This document shows, one piece after another, positions 16,935 to 25,821 of a DNA stretch of 64,000 nucleotides. Location of the stretch: the NCBI RefSeq assembly GCF_000217715.1, contig NC_015658.1, positions 1 through 64,000 of the forward strand. The letters run 5' to 3'. The notes beneath the pieces were generated by a model, which did no database searches, was not told where the DNA came from, and was given only the letters and a program-made list of their open reading frames with translations. Both the position numbers and the translations under genes were made by a program. Position 1 is the first letter of the stretch. Every line of letters begins with the position of its first letter. Origin of the DNA: Halopiger xanaduensis SH-6. GTDB taxonomy: Archaea > Halobacteriota > Halobacteria > Halobacteriales > Natrialbaceae.

Positions 16935-17535
16935 ATTCCTATGTAATAGATCTTTTGGACGTTGCACACTAGTAATTTCAATTGGGACGATAAGTGAATA
17001 GATAACTAGGGGCGATGTGTAGCAGATCCGGTGCCGGAACGGCCACAGCCCTCGTCGAAATGTAACGCTCGTAGCGACCGTTCCCGCACCGCCTGCGAGC
17101 AGTTCGCCGACGATTCGGCTTACAGCTCGATACCCCGTCTGCCGAATCCGACAATCGGTCGCGATTCAATCTACGAAGCCGGCAATGGTGAGCCGGATAC
17201 CGAATCCAACTGTCAAGCGGTACCACGACGGTCCGAGCGCCAACGATTTTCCACTACTCCGTTGAAGGTTCCACCGTCGACAGTGCCCGAACTCCCTGCG
17301 GCGCTCAACGACGAAGAGTACGAGGAGGTTGCTCGTAAGTACTGCTCTCGCTGAAGTGCCGAGCTGCATCCGTCGATGACGACAGCGCCGATTACCGTTC
17401 TCGTCATGCAGCGATCGATTGCAGCCGTTCTCGACTCGGTGTCTTTCGTATCGCCGTCTAGCCCTGCTCACGGGAGACCGACCCCGTCGAGCAAACCCGA
17501 ATTTTATCACACCGCTCGACAGTTATTCGAAGTAG
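16935..17535. other. No supported gene
   Basis: A plus-strand frame (17031-17354) and a minus-strand frame (17166-17510) overlap. Only the end of the former (VPELPAALNDEEYEEVARKY) looks protein-like. Possibly a decayed gene; nothing firm. Confidence 0.35.
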
Positions 17536-17817
17536 ATGCCATCACTCCGCAGACAGCGATTTATCTACGCTCATTTTGCCTGGCTACTGAGTGTCGTTCT
17601 CCTCCTAACAGTCTTAGATTCGCTTACGTATGATTTGCTCTTTCTGTTCTCGCTGATCGGGTTCTTAGTCGTAACCGAACTTACGGCCCCGGTGAGCGTT
17701 ACCCCGCGTTGGCGACAGCGCTTGATCTGGCCGATCGTACTCGGATTGATCGGCTTTACAGTACTCGTCGTCCGCCGAATCGTCGCTATCCTTCCGCCGG
17801 AAGTTCTTCCGGTGTGA
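17536..17817 (+). CDS. Small three-helix membrane protein
   Basis: 93 residues with hydrophobic segments at about 12-28, 33-50 and 65-83, and basic residues between them (TPRWRQRLIW). No soluble domain and no family recognised. It ends 71 bases before the 3' end of the convergent membrane-protein gene at 17888. The codon use is haloarchaeal, which supports a real gene. Confidence 0.6.
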   Translation: MPSLRRQRFIYAHFAWLLSVVLLLTVLDSLTYDLLFLFSLIGFLVVTELTAPVSVTPRWRQRLIWPIVLGLIGFTVLVVRRIVAILPPEVLPV

Positions 17818-17887
17818 CTATTTGACGAGTCGAGCGGTTCCTGTCGACTTCGTTAACCATCCCGATCCCGTCTTCCGAGACGTTTCG

Positions 17888-18802
17888 CTAGCCCTCGTTG
17901 GTTCCTCCGATCCGATCTCGGTCCGCACTGCTCGTATAAAACTGACAGGTAACGAACCAGTCAGCCCGACCGTCCGCGCTGGTCACGTCTACTTTCACCG
18001 GTCGTTCGAGTCCCGTCGCCAGTCCAGTTGCGAGAATCGACGGAATCGGGTGATCGAATCGATCGAGCGGGCCGACCGCACTATCCGAAATCGCGACCGT
18101 GACGCAGTCCGACTCGGGATCGAACTGGGGGTTTGCACGAGATGCAAGTTCGAACTGGTCGGTGATTCCGTCACAGAGCTGCACGGCAAGCGGTGCGGGT
18201 TTCTGGGCGAGTTCACCCGAGAGTGTGTGTTCGATCTCCCTCACGAGAGCCGCACCGATCGGCTCGAGAACTAGATCCTGCCGTTCCTCGAGACTAGGCG
18301 CGTTCGTCGATTGGACCGTGTTCAGCGTCCGCCCACGCTCGTGTCGCGGCACGCATAGCCGAGGTGATTGGGTTCCTTTGCCGGGTCGATAGATACGAAT
18401 GGATTGCAAATCGAGGGCGCTCGCGAGCATCGACCAGTTATCAGCGGTCGTTCCGTAGATACGCTCGGCCACATTCGCAGCGACGAATCGTTCGGGGGTT
18501 ACGTAGTATGTGAGTACCGCTCCGTACACGCCGATCGCTCCGAGCGCGACGAACACGGTGCGTTCAGCAGGTAACAGTACGCCTCCTGCAAGCATTGCGA
18601 GGCCGACCGTCGCGAGTACGAGAGCCGCCCGCCGGTAAGTTTTACGCGCTCGCACGTACTCCTTATACGGATTCTCGGATCCGAGGAATTCGATTCGCGA
18701 CGCGATATCGAATCGATCGGTCCGAGCTGTCGTCGCCGCTACTGGAGCGGTAGTCGATCCGCCATCCGTCTCCGATCGTTCGGTGGGTTGTGACGTACTC
18801 AT
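17888..18802 (-). CDS. Haloarchaeal membrane protein of unknown function
   Basis: 304 residues from ATG 18802 (ATG 18811 would add three). A polar N-terminus is followed by YKEYVRARKTYRRAALVLAT and two membrane helices (about 60-80 and 84-102). The remaining 200 residues are soluble, with alternating strands and helices and no motif I can name. The layout, two helices after 'NPYKEYVRARKTYR' then a large globular domain, recurs in haloarchaea. It is divergent from the DUF1616-like gene at 19098. Confidence 0.65.
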   Translation of the reverse strand: MSTSQPTERSETDGGSTTAPVAATTARTDRFDIASRIEFLGSENPYKEYVRARKTYRRAALVLATVGLAMLAGGVLLPAERTVFVALGAIGVYGAVLTYYVTPERFVAANVAERIYGTTADNWSMLASALDLQSIRIYRPGKGTQSPRLCVPRHERGRTLNTVQSTNAPSLEERQDLVLEPIGAALVREIEHTLSGELAQKPAPLAVQLCDGITDQFELASRANPQFDPESDCVTVAISDSAVGPLDRFDHPIPSILATGLATGLERPVKVDVTSADGRADWFVTCQFYTSSADRDRIGGTNEG

Positions 18803-19097
18803 TGGGATCATCCCGTTCTGTCGACTTCGAGGGGGCGTGCGTCGGTGTCGTTCACGCTCACCGGTCCGTCGATCGACACGGTCGGGACGGCCGCGTAACG
18901 CGTCGATATTCTATCCGGATAGGGTCGATTCTCTATCCGGACTCGTTACGTTTGATTCGTATCTCTCTAATTTTGTGTGTTCTGTGTTGAAATTACCGGT
19001 TCCACGTCTTTCGATCGCGCGCAGTTTCCAGGGACTGGAAACGATAGTTGAGCCGATCGACCGATTTTTCATGGTTAGTAAACATATCCCGCACCGA

Positions 19098-20150
19098 ATG
19101 GAAGACCGACGAATACAGCGATTTGATGTTCCCGACCGAGCACGCCGGTTGCCGGCCGATCTCGCAGCGGCCGTCGTCGTCACCGGACTAGTCAACGGTG
19201 CCGTGTTCGTGCCGATACTGCGTGAGACGCCGCTTCGGATCCCGCTCGGGCTCGTCTTCGTTCTATTTGTTCCCGGATACGTCTCCGTTGCCGCTCTCTT
19301 TCCCGAAGACGGGACGGCTATCGCGACGTCGGCGACTAGTGGTCAGTCTCGAGAGACTAGCTGGGGACTCAGTCCGCTTCACCGGCCGGGAATTAATCGG
19401 CTCGAACGCATCGCGCTCTCCTTTGGCGGAAGCCTCGCTGTCGTTCCGTTGATTGGGCTCGCTCTCAACTTCACTCCGTGGGGCGTTCGATTGATCCCGA
19501 TCACGCTCGCGCTGACTAGTTTCACGATCGCTATGACCGCGATTGCCGCCGTTCGACGGTGGCGACTTTCCGACGAAGACCGATTTCGCATTCCGTACCG
19601 CGAGTGGTACCGCGCTGGCCGGAGCGAGCTTTTCGAGTCGCCGTCGCGTCGCGGGACGATCCTGAACGTCCTACTCGTCGCCTCCGTCGTCCTCGCCGCC
19701 GGGACGGTCTCGTTTGCAGTCGTCGTCTCGCAGGAAAGCGAACAGTACTCCGCCGTGTATCTGCTTTCCGAGACCGAGGACGGAGAACTAGTTGCCGATA
19801 ACTATACCACCGAATTCGCGCATGGAGAGTCGCAACCGATCACCGTCGGCGTCGACAACCACGAATACGAAGCGACCAACTATACCGTCGTCCTGCTCGA
19901 GCAGTCCGTAACCGTCGACGACAACGAGACGATCGTCGAAGCGCAACGCGAACTCGATCGCTTCGAGACGCGGTTAGCTCACAACGAAACGTGGCGCCAT
20001 CAACACCGACTCGAACCGACGATGACCGCCGAGAACACTCGATTCGTTTGGTTGTTGTACCCCGGCGGTAACGATATCGTCCCGGACGAGCCGTCGATTG
20101 ATACCGCCGAGTATCACGTCCATCTTTGGGTCAACGACGCGGAGACGTAA
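19098..20150 (+). CDS. DUF1616-like membrane protein
   Basis: 350 residues from ATG 19098; the open frame extends upstream but without protein-like sequence, and ATG 19071 is the other option. Four helices are predicted: ADLAAAVVVTGLVNGAVFVP, PLGLVFVLFVPGYVSVAALF (the DUF1616 hallmark FVLFVPGY), RIALSFGGSLAVVPLIGLAL and a fourth after GTILNVLLVASVVLAA. The C-terminal 140 residues are an extracellular beta-sandwich (NYTTEFAHGESQPITVGVDN, NYTVVLLEQSV) with N-glycosylation sequons. This family commonly sits beside archaeal surface-polysaccharide genes. Confidence 0.78.
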   Translation: MEDRRIQRFDVPDRARRLPADLAAAVVVTGLVNGAVFVPILRETPLRIPLGLVFVLFVPGYVSVAALFPEDGTAIATSATSGQSRETSWGLSPLHRPGINRLERIALSFGGSLAVVPLIGLALNFTPWGVRLIPITLALTSFTIAMTAIAAVRRWRLSDEDRFRIPYREWYRAGRSELFESPSRRGTILNVLLVASVVLAAGTVSFAVVVSQESEQYSAVYLLSETEDGELVADNYTTEFAHGESQPITVGVDNHEYEATNYTVVLLEQSVTVDDNETIVEAQRELDRFETRLAHNETWRHQHRLEPTMTAENTRFVWLLYPGGNDIVPDEPSIDTAEYHVHLWVNDAET

Positions 20151-20238
20151 TCCGATTCAACCGCTCGGGATCGCTTCGCCGTTCGCGTCGTTCTGCGTCC
20201 GCGTGGTTCGTGGTTCGGATGACCCTGCGACGTGCTCC

Positions 20239-22020
20239 TCACGACTGTGTCGCATAGAGGTCGGCGTAGGGCCCGTCGCGTTCGAGGAGTTGCTCGTGCG
20301 TTCCGTTTTCGACGACGGTTCCGTCGACGAGGGTGTAGATTCGGTCAGCATCGTCGATCGTCGAGAGGTCATGTGCGATACTGATCGTCGCGTACTGATC
20401 CTCCAATGCGTTGATTCCTGCATACACGTCCCGCTCGATGTTCGAATCGAGTTCGCTGGTCGCTTCGTCGAGCACTAACAGGTCGGCGTCCGTGAGGAGC
20501 GCTCGCGCGATCGCAACGCGTTGTTTCTGCCCGCCGGACAGCCGCACCCCGTCTTCGCCGAGTTCGGTCTCGTACCCGTTCGGGAGCTCCGAAAGGAATT
20601 CGGTCACTTGGGCGATCTCACAGGCTCGCTCGACCGCGGCTCGAGGGGCATCCCGATTGCCCACCTTGACGTTTTCGAGGAGCGTTCCGTCGAACAGGTA
20701 CGGATCCTGCCTGACCACGGCGATTCGTCGCCGCCACTGCGTCACGTCGAACGCTTCGATCGGCGTTCCGTCCGCGAGAATTCGACCGGTGTCGGGACGC
20801 TGCAATCGACCGAGCAACGACACGATCGTCGATTTCCCGGCTCCCGACGGGCCGACGAGCGCGATCTTTTCCCCGCGGGAAACGCCGAACGAGACGGACT
20901 CGAGGACTCGCTCGCCGTCGTCGTACGCGAACGAGACGTCGTCGAATTCGAGCCGGTCGATCGATTCGACGGGACGGTCACCGTCGGCGTCGCTCTGTTT
21001 CTTCGACTCGAGTTCGTGGATTCGCGACTGGACGCGGACGACGTGGGGCAGTTGCCCGTCCAATTGGTAGAGGGCGGTGTTTATCTGGTTCACGACGGGC
21101 GACAGTCGAAAGACCGCAAAGAGGAACACGCTGAGTTGCGCCAGCGTGAGACTCGTGTACCTGAACCCAGCGTAAACGAGCCCGAAGACGACGATGGCGT
21201 TCGAAAACCGATTGAGATTGTTCAGCGCCGCCTGGTTGCGCCGGAGCCTCACGCTGTCGGTTTCGTAGTCATCGAGCACGGTTCGCATTCGATCGACGAG
21301 CTCCGATCGCATGTTGAACAGCCGGACGTCGCGCATTCCCTGAATGGCGGTCTGGGAGATCGTCTGTATTCGGTCGTTTGCAGTCGCGATGTCGTCGCCG
21401 GCCGTGTACGCCGGCTCGAGGACGTACCGGACCGCTATCGTGCTCAGTCCGAGTCCCACGAGCGCGACCGCCGTCAGCTCCAGGGAGAGGAGCGCCGCGA
21501 TGACGAGATAGATCCCGCCCCGAAGCGTCACCTCGACGATCTTGAACCCCGCCATAGCGATCCCCCCGGCCCGGTTCGTTTCCGTGATGAGACTGTTGAG
21601 CAGTTCGTCGGAGCCGGCTCGGTCGATGTACTCGATCGGTCCGTACACCAACGAGTCGAACAGGCGCTGCCGGAGATGGCGCTGGTAACTCATACTGAGC
21701 ACCGACTGCAGCCACGCGGTGAGGAAACTCAGCACGAACCGGACGCCCATAACCGCTGCAACCCCGAGAATGAGTAGCTCGAGCGTGAACGGGAGGCCGA
21801 AAAACGAATAGAGGCGAACGAATGTTCCGAGAATCCCGTCTGCATCGCTCGGCGGTGCCGACGACTGGGCGAGTTCAACGATCGGGAGCAAGAACCCGAG
21901 TCCGATCCCCTCGAGAAGCGCCGTCGCGAGACTCAGTACGACGATTGCCGTTCCGAGGAGCGGACGAAACAGCATCGCCTCGTGGATCGCGGCCGCTTTT
22001 TCGCGGATGTCGCCTGACAT
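20239..22020 (-). CDS. ABC exporter, fused permease-ATPase (lasso peptide exporter D)
   Basis: 593 residues. The membrane domain (about 1-320) has six helices. The ATPase domain (about 345-590) has Walker A GPSGAGKST, signature RLSGGQKQRVAIARAL, Walker B LLVLDEATSELD and the switch His in ISIAHDLSTI. As a homodimer it would export a peptide, lipid or drug. Its place beside lasso B1, B2, C and A genes makes it the likely exporter and self-immunity pump. It is transcribed away from the biosynthetic genes, with a TATA-like box at 22050-22063. Confidence 0.9.
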   Translation of the reverse strand: MSGDIREKAAAIHEAMLFRPLLGTAIVVLSLATALLEGIGLGFLLPIVELAQSSAPPSDADGILGTFVRLYSFFGLPFTLELLILGVAAVMGVRFVLSFLTAWLQSVLSMSYQRHLRQRLFDSLVYGPIEYIDRAGSDELLNSLITETNRAGGIAMAGFKIVEVTLRGGIYLVIAALLSLELTAVALVGLGLSTIAVRYVLEPAYTAGDDIATANDRIQTISQTAIQGMRDVRLFNMRSELVDRMRTVLDDYETDSVRLRRNQAALNNLNRFSNAIVVFGLVYAGFRYTSLTLAQLSVFLFAVFRLSPVVNQINTALYQLDGQLPHVVRVQSRIHELESKKQSDADGDRPVESIDRLEFDDVSFAYDDGERVLESVSFGVSRGEKIALVGPSGAGKSTIVSLLGRLQRPDTGRILADGTPIEAFDVTQWRRRIAVVRQDPYLFDGTLLENVKVGNRDAPRAAVERACEIAQVTEFLSELPNGYETELGEDGVRLSGGQKQRVAIARALLTDADLLVLDEATSELDSNIERDVYAGINALEDQYATISIAHDLSTIDDADRIYTLVDGTVVENGTHEQLLERDGPYADLYATQS

Positions 22021-22049
22021 GTGTTTCGCGTAGCGTCTACCACGAAAGC

Positions 22050-22063
22050 GATTTAAATAAAAT
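22050..22063 (-). promoter_or_regulatory. TATA-like box for the ABC exporter
   Basis: ATTTTATTTAAATC on the minus strand lies 30-43 bases upstream of ATG 22020. Confidence 0.5.
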
Positions 22064-22162
22064 ACAGTACCACCCTCGAACCACCGGCCCGCTAGTGGAC
22101 GGACTAGACCGAACGAATGCGAAAGCTTACGGTATCCGCATTGGACTAGCGAGAAGACTACA

Positions 22163-22741
22163 ATGCTTCCGTGGGGCCATCTCGGCGTCGGCTATCTCGT
22201 TTACACTGTCGGAACGCGCGTCCTTCTGGATCGCCCGCCACAGGGGCAACCTGTACTCGCACTCGCGCTTGGAACGCAGGCTCCCGATCTCATCGATAAA
22301 CCGCTCAACTGGTGGTTCGACGTCTTCGACGGGCGAGCGATCGGGCACTCGTTGTTGACGACTATCCCGATTTGTCTGCTGTTGTTCCTCATCGGCAAAC
22401 GGTACGACCGCGGTGGTCTCGCGGTCGCCGTTTCGATCGGCGTCTTCACCCATCTGCTCGGCGATGCGTGGCGGCCGTTACTCGCGGGTAACTTCGAACC
22501 CGCCAGCTATCTCCTGTGGCCCCTGTTCTCGCCGCCGACGTATCCCTCGGATAGCTTCGCTGACCACCTTCAACAGTGGGTCGCCCACGTGCAAACGCTC
22601 CAGACATTCCCCTGGCGGCATCTCCTGTTTGACCAGTTCGGCGTCCAGTTGTTGCTCGCTGTCGTCGTCTTTACCGTTTGGGCACTCGACGGATTTCCCG
22701 GCGCTCGAACGATTCTGGACTGGATAACCCGCAGAGCGTAG
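22163..22741 (+). CDS. YdjM/DUF457-like membrane-bound metal-dependent hydrolase
   Basis: 192 residues, polytopic. The family's metal-site residues are visible: MLPWGHLGVGYLVY (His6), LGTQAPDLIDKPLNWW (Asp), IGHSLLTTIP (His) and FTHLLGDAW (His, Asp). About four to five helices follow the usual pattern. YdjM-type proteins are predicted phospholipase-like hydrolases. Its position between the exporter and lasso B1 suggests it may act in immunity or membrane adaptation, but it could be a bystander. Confidence 0.8.
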   Translation: MLPWGHLGVGYLVYTVGTRVLLDRPPQGQPVLALALGTQAPDLIDKPLNWWFDVFDGRAIGHSLLTTIPICLLLFLIGKRYDRGGLAVAVSIGVFTHLLGDAWRPLLAGNFEPASYLLWPLFSPPTYPSDSFADHLQQWVAHVQTLQTFPWRHLLFDQFGVQLLLAVVVFTVWALDGFPGARTILDWITRRA

Positions 22742-22873
22742 CGAGACGATTCAGCGCTCGGCTTCTGAGCGCCCGAGCGTGTTTCTAGTCCAAATGTCGC
22801 ACATAATCCGGATTCACGTCAGAAGGATTAATAGTTGTCCCCTCGATATCCCTCCTAATCGGGGGTACTAGAC

Positions 22874-23161
22874 GTGACCAACCTTTCCGCATCGACACAA
22901 GTCAGCCGAACTGAGAACTGCCTGGCAACGACGATCGACGGGGAGACCGTTATCCTCCACCGGGACGCGGAGAAATACTACGGTCTCAACGAGGTTGGGA
23001 CGGTCGTCTGGGACTCGTTACAGCGACCCCGAACGATCGAGGAAATATGTGATGAAGTGACCGCGACGTACGATGTCTCGGACAACCGCTGTCGAAACGA
23101 CGTCGAGGACATCCTAGTAGAGATGAACGAGAAGAACCTCGTTCGGTTCGAGACGACATAG
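22874..23161 (+). CDS. Lasso peptide B1 protein (PqqD-like precursor recognition element)
   Basis: 95 residues from GTG 22874. A winged-helix PqqD/RRE fold is indicated by GETVILHRDAEKYYGLNEVG, then TVVWDSLQRPRTIEEICDEV, and a C-terminal helix ILVEMNEKNLVRF. In split-B lasso systems this protein binds the leader peptide and hands it to the B2 protease and the C cyclase. It is 7 bases ahead of B2, in one operon B1-B2-C. Confidence 0.9.
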   Translation: MTNLSASTQVSRTENCLATTIDGETVILHRDAEKYYGLNEVGTVVWDSLQRPRTIEEICDEVTATYDVSDNRCRNDVEDILVEMNEKNLVRFETT

Positions 23162-23168
23162 CTCACAC

Positions 23169-23615
23169 ATGGGGCGAACGCCTTCGTTTCTCTCGTATTC
23201 GGTCGGGGATCAGGTTCGAGTGCTCGCTGCAGTCGCCCTGTTGCTCTCGCTGCCGCCGGTACTCGTCGTGATTCGGTTCGAACGGGTTCGGCGGTTTCTG
23301 TTACGGGCCAGCGACGTCGCGGCAGTAGCGATTCCCGGCGACCCCACGCCGGCCCGAATCGTTTCAGCTACCGAGGCGGCTGACCGCCAGCTGCCGGGAT
23401 CGAGGACGTGTCTCGTCCGGTCGTTGACGACCGAAACGCTCCTTCGTCTCTACGCGTTCACGCCAGACCACCGGATCGGCGTCACGAAAGGATCCGACGG
23501 CGCCGTGAAAGCGCACAGTTGGCTCGAGTTCGACGGCGAGATCCTGATCGGTGATCTGGAGGACCTCTCGCAGTACGAACCGTTACCACCCTTGAACCGA
23601 GGGACCAACTCGTGA
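23169..23615 (+). CDS. Lasso peptide B2 protein (transglutaminase-like leader protease)
   Basis: 148 residues. The Cys-His-Asp triad of the B2 family is visible: Cys81 in SRTCLVRSL, His116 in VKAHSWLEFDG and Asp122 just after. A hydrophobic N-terminal helix (about 17-35) precedes it. It would cleave the leader from the precursor made at 25641. Its stop overlaps the GTG start of C by four bases, showing translational coupling. Confidence 0.9.
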   Translation: MGRTPSFLSYSVGDQVRVLAAVALLLSLPPVLVVIRFERVRRFLLRASDVAAVAIPGDPTPARIVSATEAADRQLPGSRTCLVRSLTTETLLRLYAFTPDHRIGVTKGSDGAVKAHSWLEFDGEILIGDLEDLSQYEPLPPLNRGTNS

Positions 23616-25552
23616 GCGGTTTTGTCGTCCTGTTCAACCGTCAGGGGACCGGTCTCGATCGGGGCGTCGCTCGAGCGATGCTCGATCGGATCGACCATCG
23701 CGGTCCCGACGGGAGCGGGCTCTGGTGTGACGGGAACGTCGCACTGGGCCATCAGCACCTCCAGTCGACGCCGGAATCGAAGTTCGATGACCAGCCCGCT
23801 CGGGACGACGGTCTCGTCGTCGTCGCCGACGCTCGCCTCGATAATAGGGGTGAACTACGCCAGAAACTCGGGCTTCGGGAGGCTGGACGTCCCGTTCCCG
23901 ATAGCCAACTGCTTCTGGCCGCGTACAAAAAATGGGGTCGGAACTGCGTCGAACGGTTACTCGGTTCGTTCGCCTTCGTTATCTGGGACGATGATCGAGA
24001 CGTCGTCTTTTGCGCACGCGACCGGTTCGGCGTCAAACCGCTGTACGTTCACCGCGGCGATGACGTCTTCGCGGCCGCGTCCGAATTGAAGGCGCTGCTG
24101 ACTCATCCGGCCGTCTCGGCCGCCGTCGACGAGGTGAAGATCGGCGATTTTCTCGTCGGGCGGTTCGACGACAAAGAGCGGACGTTTTACCGGGAGATCC
24201 GGCGGCTCCCGCCCGCTCACACGTTGACTATCGGCACCACCGACGTCGAAAAGCGCCAGTACTGGGACCTCGATCCGACGCGAACGATCTCGCTTGAGTC
24301 GGACTCGGCCTACGAGCGTCGCTTCCGCGAACTCTTTCAGCAGGCCGTCGAGTGTCGCCTTCGGACGAGCGGCACCGTCGGGACGTCGCTCAGCGGCGGG
24401 CTCGATTCGTCGTCGATTACCGTGATGGCGCGGACCCTGGTCCCGTCGGCGAAATCGTTACCGACGTTCTCGAACGTCTACGACGACGCTCCCTCGAGCG
24501 ACGAACGCGAGTTCATCGAATCGGTGACCGCCCGGCGGGGGATCGAATCCAACTACGTGTTTCTCGACGACGTCGGATCCTTCGGGGATTGCGAGCGGAT
24601 GTTTCGCCACTACGATCTGCCGCCTCACGATACGATGCATCACGCTATCTGGGAGCGCGTGAAACGCGCCGATCGAGATGGCGTCGACGTCTTGCTGGAA
24701 GGCGCGCTCGGGGACAGCGCCGTCGGATACGGACTCGGATTTCTATCGGAGTTACTGCGGACGGGTCGCTGGTGGCAACTCTGGAGCGAGCTTCGAGCGA
24801 TGAGCGACATCGTCGGCGCTTCGCCGCGACACCTGTTCGTTCGACACGCGGTAGCGCCGCTCGTCCCGGAACAGCTCGATCGGTTGCGCTCGCGATTACG
24901 CGGCGACCCCATCCTGGAAGCGGCCGAAAACCCCGCCCTCGATTCGGCGTTTGTCGATCGAATCGGACTGCGACGCCGAATCAAAGCGACCGATTTGGGC
25001 GTCTCCGTCCTCCGAGAAACGGCACGCCGGCGCCAACGCCGGTCATTGCTTTCCGGACTGCTAACGGCGAGTTTGGAGACCGCGGATTTAGCGTTCGCTG
25101 CGTTCGGTGTCGAGCCGCGGTATCCGTTCACCGATACGCGCCTCGTCGAGTTTTCCCTCGCGATGCCCCCGTCACAGCAGCTTTCGGACGGATGGACTCG
25201 TTCGATCATTCGACGATCGCTCCGCGACCTTCTGCCGGAACAAATCCGAACGCGTCCATGGAAAACCGACATGAGTGAGGGGTTCTGCAATTCGTTAGCC
25301 CTCGAGCAGGAGGACCTTCAACGACTGGTCAACGATCCCGGCCCGCTAACGACGTATCTCGATGAGCAGGAACTGCGAACGACCTACGACCGGTTCCCCG
25401 GAAACGCCGATATCCGTGATGCGCGAGTGCTCTTTCGAGCGCTCTCGCTCTCGAAGTGGTTCGATGCGGATACCGTTGCTGATCGGAATCCTCGTCACAG
25501 CGACGGGGAACTCCACACGTCCGGTGTGCGTTCGTCGACCGTGGACGACTAG
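23612..25552 (+). CDS. Lasso peptide C protein (asparagine-synthetase-like macrolactam cyclase)
   Basis: 646 residues. The N-terminal glutamine-amidotransferase domain starts MSGFVVLF, so the Cys2 nucleophile of true asparagine synthetase B is replaced by Ser. The glutaminase is therefore expected to be inactive, as in lasso cyclases. The synthetase domain has the ATP motif LSGGLDSSSIT (residues 260-270). It would adenylate an acidic side chain and close it on the core N-terminus. It starts at GTG 23612, overlapping B2. Confidence 0.9.
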   Translation: MSGFVVLFNRQGTGLDRGVARAMLDRIDHRGPDGSGLWCDGNVALGHQHLQSTPESKFDDQPARDDGLVVVADARLDNRGELRQKLGLREAGRPVPDSQLLLAAYKKWGRNCVERLLGSFAFVIWDDDRDVVFCARDRFGVKPLYVHRGDDVFAAASELKALLTHPAVSAAVDEVKIGDFLVGRFDDKERTFYREIRRLPPAHTLTIGTTDVEKRQYWDLDPTRTISLESDSAYERRFRELFQQAVECRLRTSGTVGTSLSGGLDSSSITVMARTLVPSAKSLPTFSNVYDDAPSSDEREFIESVTARRGIESNYVFLDDVGSFGDCERMFRHYDLPPHDTMHHAIWERVKRADRDGVDVLLEGALGDSAVGYGLGFLSELLRTGRWWQLWSELRAMSDIVGASPRHLFVRHAVAPLVPEQLDRLRSRLRGDPILEAAENPALDSAFVDRIGLRRRIKATDLGVSVLRETARRRQRRSLLSGLLTASLETADLAFAAFGVEPRYPFTDTRLVEFSLAMPPSQQLSDGWTRSIIRRSLRDLLPEQIRTRPWKTDMSEGFCNSLALEQEDLQRLVNDPGPLTTYLDEQELRTTYDRFPGNADIRDARVLFRALSLSKWFDADTVADRNPRHSDGELHTSGVRSSTVDD

Positions 25553-25606
25553 GAACCTTCTTCGTTCGATCACCACAAACGGCTATTAATTCTACACGCC
25601 AGTCAG

Positions 25607-25618
25607 AATTAAGTAATA
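25607..25618 (+). promoter_or_regulatory. TATA-like box for the lasso precursor
   Basis: AATTAAGTAATA ends 22 bases upstream of ATG 25641, allowing the precursor its own leaderless, and perhaps stronger, transcript apart from B1-B2-C. Confidence 0.45.
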
Positions 25619-25640
25619 TCAGATATACTTATAGAATGCG

Positions 25641-25802
25641 ATGTCCGGCAACAAAGATAGCAGTCAGTACAGTCCGCCCGAACTGACTGAATACGGCTCG
25701 ATCGAATCGGTCACGGAACAAGTGAACAAGGAAGGAGTGGCGTCCGACCAGTGGAGTGAGAACACCCCGCTCCTCGGGTCCATCCAACCCGCTCCGACGT
25801 AA
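25641..25802 (+). CDS. Lasso peptide precursor (A)
   Basis: 53 residues, starting MSGNKDSSQYSPPELTEYG. The leader holds an exact YxxPxLxxxGxxxxxT lasso motif: Tyr10, Pro13, Leu15, Gly19 and Thr25. A core starting at Gly32 (GVASDQWSE) would put Glu at core position 9, right for a nine-membered-residue ring, leaving a 13-residue tail NTPLLGSIQPAPT that ends in Thr. In many lasso precursors the conserved Thr is at -2, but here it is at -7, so the cut site is unusual or differs. It lies 88 bases after C, with the kinase gene convergent just beyond. Confidence 0.85.
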   Translation: MSGNKDSSQYSPPELTEYGSIESVTEQVNKEGVASDQWSENTPLLGSIQPAPT

Positions 25803-25821
25803 CGAACAGCAGTATTTTGTT

